The position numbers and the translations under genes are program-made. DNA of 45,473 nt from Dysgonomonas sp. 521 (GTDB lineage Bacteria > Bacteroidota > Bacteroidia > Bacteroidales > Dysgonomonadaceae), in NCBI RefSeq assembly GCF_010501055.1, contig NZ_QVMO01000028.1, forward strand, positions 1 through 45,473, written 5' to 3'. Positions 42,427-45,473 of this stretch are shown here, in pieces (the stretch's first letter is position 1; every line of letters begins with the position of its first letter). Under the pieces are notes generated by a model. The model was not told the DNA's origin and searched no databases. It saw nothing but the letters and a program-made list of their open reading frames with translations.

Positions 42427-42914
42427 AATATTTTACCTTTTTCGTTAATACTATGATTACGGGAAAACAAAGGTAAGTCATTAAAACACACCACATATCA
42501 ATCCTTTGCGGGCTGGTAGCTTTCGTCTGTACTTGTCTATACCTAAAGTGCAGACTGATTCCGGCGGCGGTCAAAATATGCCGCTTTTTTGTACTCCCTG
42601 TTCAGACTATCCGGGAGTAAAAGGGGATTTTTTCTACTGCCCGTATCTTATAACTTCTTCCTCTTTTAGCGGAATGCCGACTTAGCCGATGAAGTGTTCG
42701 ATTTCATGCGCGAAAGTATTTCCGTGTTCTTCACGCCGAAGCAAGTTCGAGCCGCAGGGCGGTTTCGTGAAAAATCTTCCTCTTTCCGTTCCGGCGAGCG
42801 TATTTATTCCCAAAAAACTTGCAGCGGCTAAACACTACCTTTCTCTGCCCCTGAAACTCGATCACTCATAACCGGCTCCGATACGGCATAGCGTTCTAAA
42901 AAAAAGTCAGAATT
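42427..42914. other. Gap upstream of the cargo genes with a possible terminator
   Basis: About 490 bp. GCGGC / GCCGC with TTTTTT (42564-42590, + strand) looks like an intrinsic terminator of a leader. From about 42673 one frame reads ADLADEVFDFMRESISVFFT...KTCSG-stop, protein-like, without a good start; another reading of 60 codons overlaps it. Either may be a small gene, but the evidence does not decide. Confidence 0.35.
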
Positions 42915-43154
42915 ATGATACGAACAGCAGAAAAAAACAGGAAACAACGATTCTCAAACCTTCCAATCAGCATAGGTTGGGTTTTGAAAATAGCTTTTGC
43001 GATGGCGGGTTTTGCCCTCTGGGGGTGGTCGTTCGTGGCGGTTGTCGCAGGGATTTATTTAGCGTGGGCAATCATTAAAGGCGTTTTATCCTGTCTTATT
43101 TCCCTTGCCGTTATCGTGGGCTTTATCCTCCTTTTGATAGTATTAATTTTCTAA
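42915..43154 (+). CDS. Small membrane protein of an integrative element
   Basis: 79 aa. Basic N-terminus (RTAEKNRKQRF), then two hydrophobic segments: GWVLKIAFAMAGFALWGWSFVAVVAGIYLAW (about 22-52) and GVLSCLISLAVIVGFILLLIVLIF (about 56-79). No family recognised. First of four closely spaced genes leading to the ParB-like gene; 12 bp gap to the next. Confidence 0.65.
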   Translation: MIRTAEKNRKQRFSNLPISIGWVLKIAFAMAGFALWGWSFVAVVAGIYLAWAIIKGVLSCLISLAVIVGFILLLIVLIF

Positions 43155-43166
43155 AACATAAAAGAT

Positions 43167-43379
43167 ATGAAACCAAAGTATTTCAATTCGTTAGGCTCGT
43201 TAAACGAGTACGCAAACAATTATCCGAATAACAGTTTTTCATTTGAGCATAACCCCCGAAAATGCGGATGCGACAGTGTTAGATGCAGTTTCGATGTAAC
43301 CGACAAAGAGGATAACGACATTTTGGAAATCCTTGTTATATGCCCCATTTGCGCCAATAACCCTAAAAACAGACAATAA
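43167..43379 (+). CDS. Small Cys-rich protein, possible zinc ribbon
   Basis: 70 aa. Five Cys in the arrangement CGC-x4-C ... CPIC, enough to bind a metal (KCGCDSVRCSF, then VICPICANN). No signal peptide. Unknown function; cargo of the integrative element, in line with its neighbours. Confidence 0.6.
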   Translation: MKPKYFNSLGSLNEYANNYPNNSFSFEHNPRKCGCDSVRCSFDVTDKEDNDILEILVICPICANNPKNRQ

Positions 43380-43380
43380 T

Positions 43381-43599
43381 ATGACACAGCCTAAAATGAA
43401 CCTGCACGGAGTATCAGTATGCCCCGCAGGAGAAGAAAATTACGAACGTTACAAGGATTTTCGCGGGAAATGGCTTTTCCAGTACGATTACCGGGATACG
43501 GACGGAGAACTTTTTAGCGTAGTAATGCCGACCCTTACCGAGTGCCGAGAAAGGCGGGATAAGTGGTTAGCCGACAAAATCAAAAAACAAAATCAATAA
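43381..43599 (+). CDS. DUF3873-like small protein
   Basis: 72 aa from the ATG at 43381, 1 bp after the preceding stop; the longer open frame upstream overlaps the previous gene and is not needed. HGVSVCPAGEENYERYKDF, then FQYDYRDTDGELFSVVMPTLTECRERRDKW resembles the DUF3873 proteins common in Bacteroides integrative elements (recalled family, not searched). Function unknown. Confidence 0.7.
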   Translation: MTQPKMNLHGVSVCPAGEENYERYKDFRGKWLFQYDYRDTDGELFSVVMPTLTECRERRDKWLADKIKKQNQ

Positions 43600-43619
43600 T
43601 CATTTTAATAATTACAATC

Positions 43620-45419
43620 ATGACAGCAATTAAGAACAACGGCACAGCCGTAGCAGAGAAAGCAAACGAAGTAGTAACCGCAGGAGTGGTTAGCAAACCC
43701 GCAGACGGACAGCGCAAAGCCGTAAACATCGCATCGGATTTGATAGAGCCGAGCAATTACAACGCTCGAAAAACCTTTGATGCCGATGCGCTCAAAGAGT
43801 TGGCGCAAAGTATCTCCGTTCATGGACTGATACAGCCCATTACGGTACGGCACAAGGGAGAAAAGGGCGAACATTACGAAATCATTTGCGGGGAACGCCG
43901 TTTTAGGGCGTGCCGTATGCTCAAACTTGCCGAAATCCCCTGTATTGTTCGGGAGGTAACAGACGAACAGGCGTATGACCTTTCAATCTCCGAGAACTTA
44001 CAGCGTGAGGATGTGCCACCAATGGAGGCGGCAGAGGCTTACAAACGCCTTATAGACACAAAGCGTTACAATATTGCAAGCCTCGCTGTAGCATATGGCA
44101 AGAGCGAAAAGCATATCTATCAAACGCTGAAACTTTGCGACCTTGTTAAAGGTATTGCCAACCTCGTAAAAGAGGGCAAGCTGACCGCATCGGCAGGGAT
44201 AGTTATCAGCAAGTACGACAAGAAGATACAGGAGGATATTTTGAATGACCGTTTAGGAAAGGACGGCGCAGGCGAATGGTGCAATATCTCCGCTAATGCG
44301 TTGGAGGGCAAGATACGGAACTGCTATACAAATAACCTTGATAATTACAGTTTCGATAAATCCAAGTGCCTTAAATGTATTCACAATTCAAGTAATTTCG
44401 ACCTGTTCGCCGAGAATGGCGGTTGTGGCAAGTGTACCAACAAAAAATGTTTGTCGGACAAGCAAACGGCATACCTTGTAGAACAGGCGCAAGCCGTAGC
44501 CCTTGCTGACCCGAAACTCGTTTTTGTCGGCGAACAGTACAGCCATGACAACGAGGCAACCCAAATAATCAAAAAGGGCGGTTATGAGTTTAAGAATGTG
44601 CAAACGTATAACCTTAATTCATACCCCACAGCCCCGACCGAACCGCAAGCCTCCGAATATAAAAAGCCCGAAGATTACGACAAGGCACAGGAGAAATACG
44701 GCAAGGAGCAGGAAAAGTACACCAAGCAGACGGCGCACCTTGAAGAACTGAAAGAGCAGGGCAAAATCCGTGTGTATGCTAAAATCGGCGATAGTAACGT
44801 AAGAATGTACTACAAAGAGGTTGCCACCAAAGGCACCAAGACCAACGAGCAGTTAATCTCCGACCTTACCGCCAAGAAAAAGCGTAACAACGAACTGGCG
44901 GACGAAAAGACCGCCGAGGGCTTAAAGGAACTTTTGCGCACGGAACAGCTACCACAGTCGGCATTTACCGCCGATGAAGAAACAACAATGTATTTCTTTA
45001 TGCTGTCTAAGTTGCGCCGTCATAACTACAAAGCCGTAGGACTGAAAGAAAACGACTATTACGGCTATCTGACGGACGAGAAGAAACTCAAAATCGCATC
45101 TTCGCTGACCGAAGAACAGAAAACCGTTGTACGCCGTGATTATCTGTATAGCCACCTAACGGACGGCACAAGAACCGTAGGCGATGAAAAAGGCGGTATG
45201 TTATTGGCGTTCTCAAAACAACATCTACCCGAAAAGACGGAGGAAATTGTAAGCACTCATAAAGAGGATTACGGCAAGAAAAACGCCCGATTGGATGAGC
45301 GTATCGCAGGGCTGAAAAAGGCTGAAAAGAAAGCGAAAGCCGATGCCAAAGCAAAAAAGACAGAACAGACCGCCAAGATGCATAATCCGGAGCATCCCCA
45401 CCCAGTAATCCGGTTCTAA
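43620..45419 (+). CDS. ParB-like nuclease/partition-domain protein with a Cys cluster
   Basis: 599 aa from ATG 43620; an in-frame GTG at 43563 would run through the previous gene and add a hydrophobic stretch, so it is not chosen. ParB N-terminal domain about 35-130 with IEPSNYNARKTFD, GERRFRACRML (CTP-binding box) and ENLQREDVPPMEAAEAY, then an HTH domain (about 145-200, NIASLAVAYGKSEKHIYQTLKL). A cysteine group, CLKC-x14-CGKCTNKKC (about 249-275), may bind zinc. The C-terminal half is Lys/Glu-rich. No ParA partner is visible. In this context it may act in element maintenance or transcription control rather than chromosome segregation. Confidence 0.85.
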   Translation: MTAIKNNGTAVAEKANEVVTAGVVSKPADGQRKAVNIASDLIEPSNYNARKTFDADALKELAQSISVHGLIQPITVRHKGEKGEHYEIICGERRFRACRMLKLAEIPCIVREVTDEQAYDLSISENLQREDVPPMEAAEAYKRLIDTKRYNIASLAVAYGKSEKHIYQTLKLCDLVKGIANLVKEGKLTASAGIVISKYDKKIQEDILNDRLGKDGAGEWCNISANALEGKIRNCYTNNLDNYSFDKSKCLKCIHNSSNFDLFAENGGCGKCTNKKCLSDKQTAYLVEQAQAVALADPKLVFVGEQYSHDNEATQIIKKGGYEFKNVQTYNLNSYPTAPTEPQASEYKKPEDYDKAQEKYGKEQEKYTKQTAHLEELKEQGKIRVYAKIGDSNVRMYYKEVATKGTKTNEQLISDLTAKKKRNNELADEKTAEGLKELLRTEQLPQSAFTADEETTMYFFMLSKLRRHNYKAVGLKENDYYGYLTDEKKLKIASSLTEEQKTVVRRDYLYSHLTDGTRTVGDEKGGMLLAFSKQHLPEKTEEIVSTHKEDYGKKNARLDERIAGLKKAEKKAKADAKAKKTEQTAKMHNPEHPHPVIRF

Positions 45420-45473
45420 ATCCATTAGAAATCGGTTCTAAAAATCTGCCATTCCGGCAGATATCCACCCAAA

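Noticed and set aside
1..45473. tRNA or rRNA genes
   Set aside because: No cloverleaf with a GGTTCGAATCC-type T arm and CCA-side stem, and no conserved rRNA sequence, was found while reading the intergenic regions.

Overview
The window looks like a chromosomal segment of a Bacteroidales bacterium. The support is: promoters matching the Bacteroidetes form TAnnTTTG, type IX secretion (PorP/PorK/PorN/PorD/PorE) genes, many lipoproteins with an S/A-C lipobox, glycoside hydrolases GH13 and GH3, a class I (FbaB-type) aldolase, and a Bacteroides-style integrative element at the right end. A Dysgonomonas- or Parabacteroides-like genus is my inference; no rRNA or other marker able to fix the genus is present.

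Layout. (1) 1-8.3 kb: carbohydrate and accessory genes. They are a surface lipoprotein fusing a fasciclin domain to a GH13 amylase, with a LacI-type operator upstream; a WGR/beta-propeller protein; a secreted HExxH protein; and a GH3 beta-xylosidase/glucosidase. A truncated small gene lies between them and has a second copy at 35.6 kb. (2) 8.3-11.4 kb: a PEPCK/HPr-kinase-fold protein, divergent from fbaB. (3) 11.5-13.8 kb: an rSAM/lipoprotein cassette (two paralogous small lipoproteins plus one SPASM radical SAM enzyme), bracketed by two near-identical 200-bp repeats in inverted orientation. (4) 13.8-16.1 kb: flotillin plus an NfeD-like partner. (5) 16.5-22.4 kb: a five-gene MacAB-TolC-like efflux operon (ATPase, two permeases, adaptor, outer-membrane factor). 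(6) 23.2-31.4 kb: a type IX secretion locus, porP-porK-porN on + and porE-porD-membrane protein on -. porL and porM, which normally sit between porK and porN, are absent. Both outer promoters carry the same tandem TGTYACTTTT element at the same distance from the start codon. (7) 32.4-35.4 kb: recA, bcp, a secreted protein and a LOG-family phosphoribohydrolase. (8) 35.5-45.5 kb: gene debris leading into a mobilizable or integrative element. It contains a MobV relaxase with a likely oriT, a decayed integrase, two tandem intact tyrosine recombinases, two excisionase-like HTH proteins, small cargo genes and a ParB-like protein. It runs off the window.

The intergenic DNA is rich in miniature inverted-repeat elements: four copies of a family with termini CTGTTTAAATTTTA, one 250-bp element with a perfect 9-bp target duplication sitting inside an older palindrome, and one 285-bp palindrome. 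The observations I rate highest are the motor-less por locus with its shared cis element, the rSAM/lipoprotein cassette framed by inverted repeats, the FAS1-GH13 fusion, and a short promoter-terminator unit at 26.9 kb that may make a small RNA.
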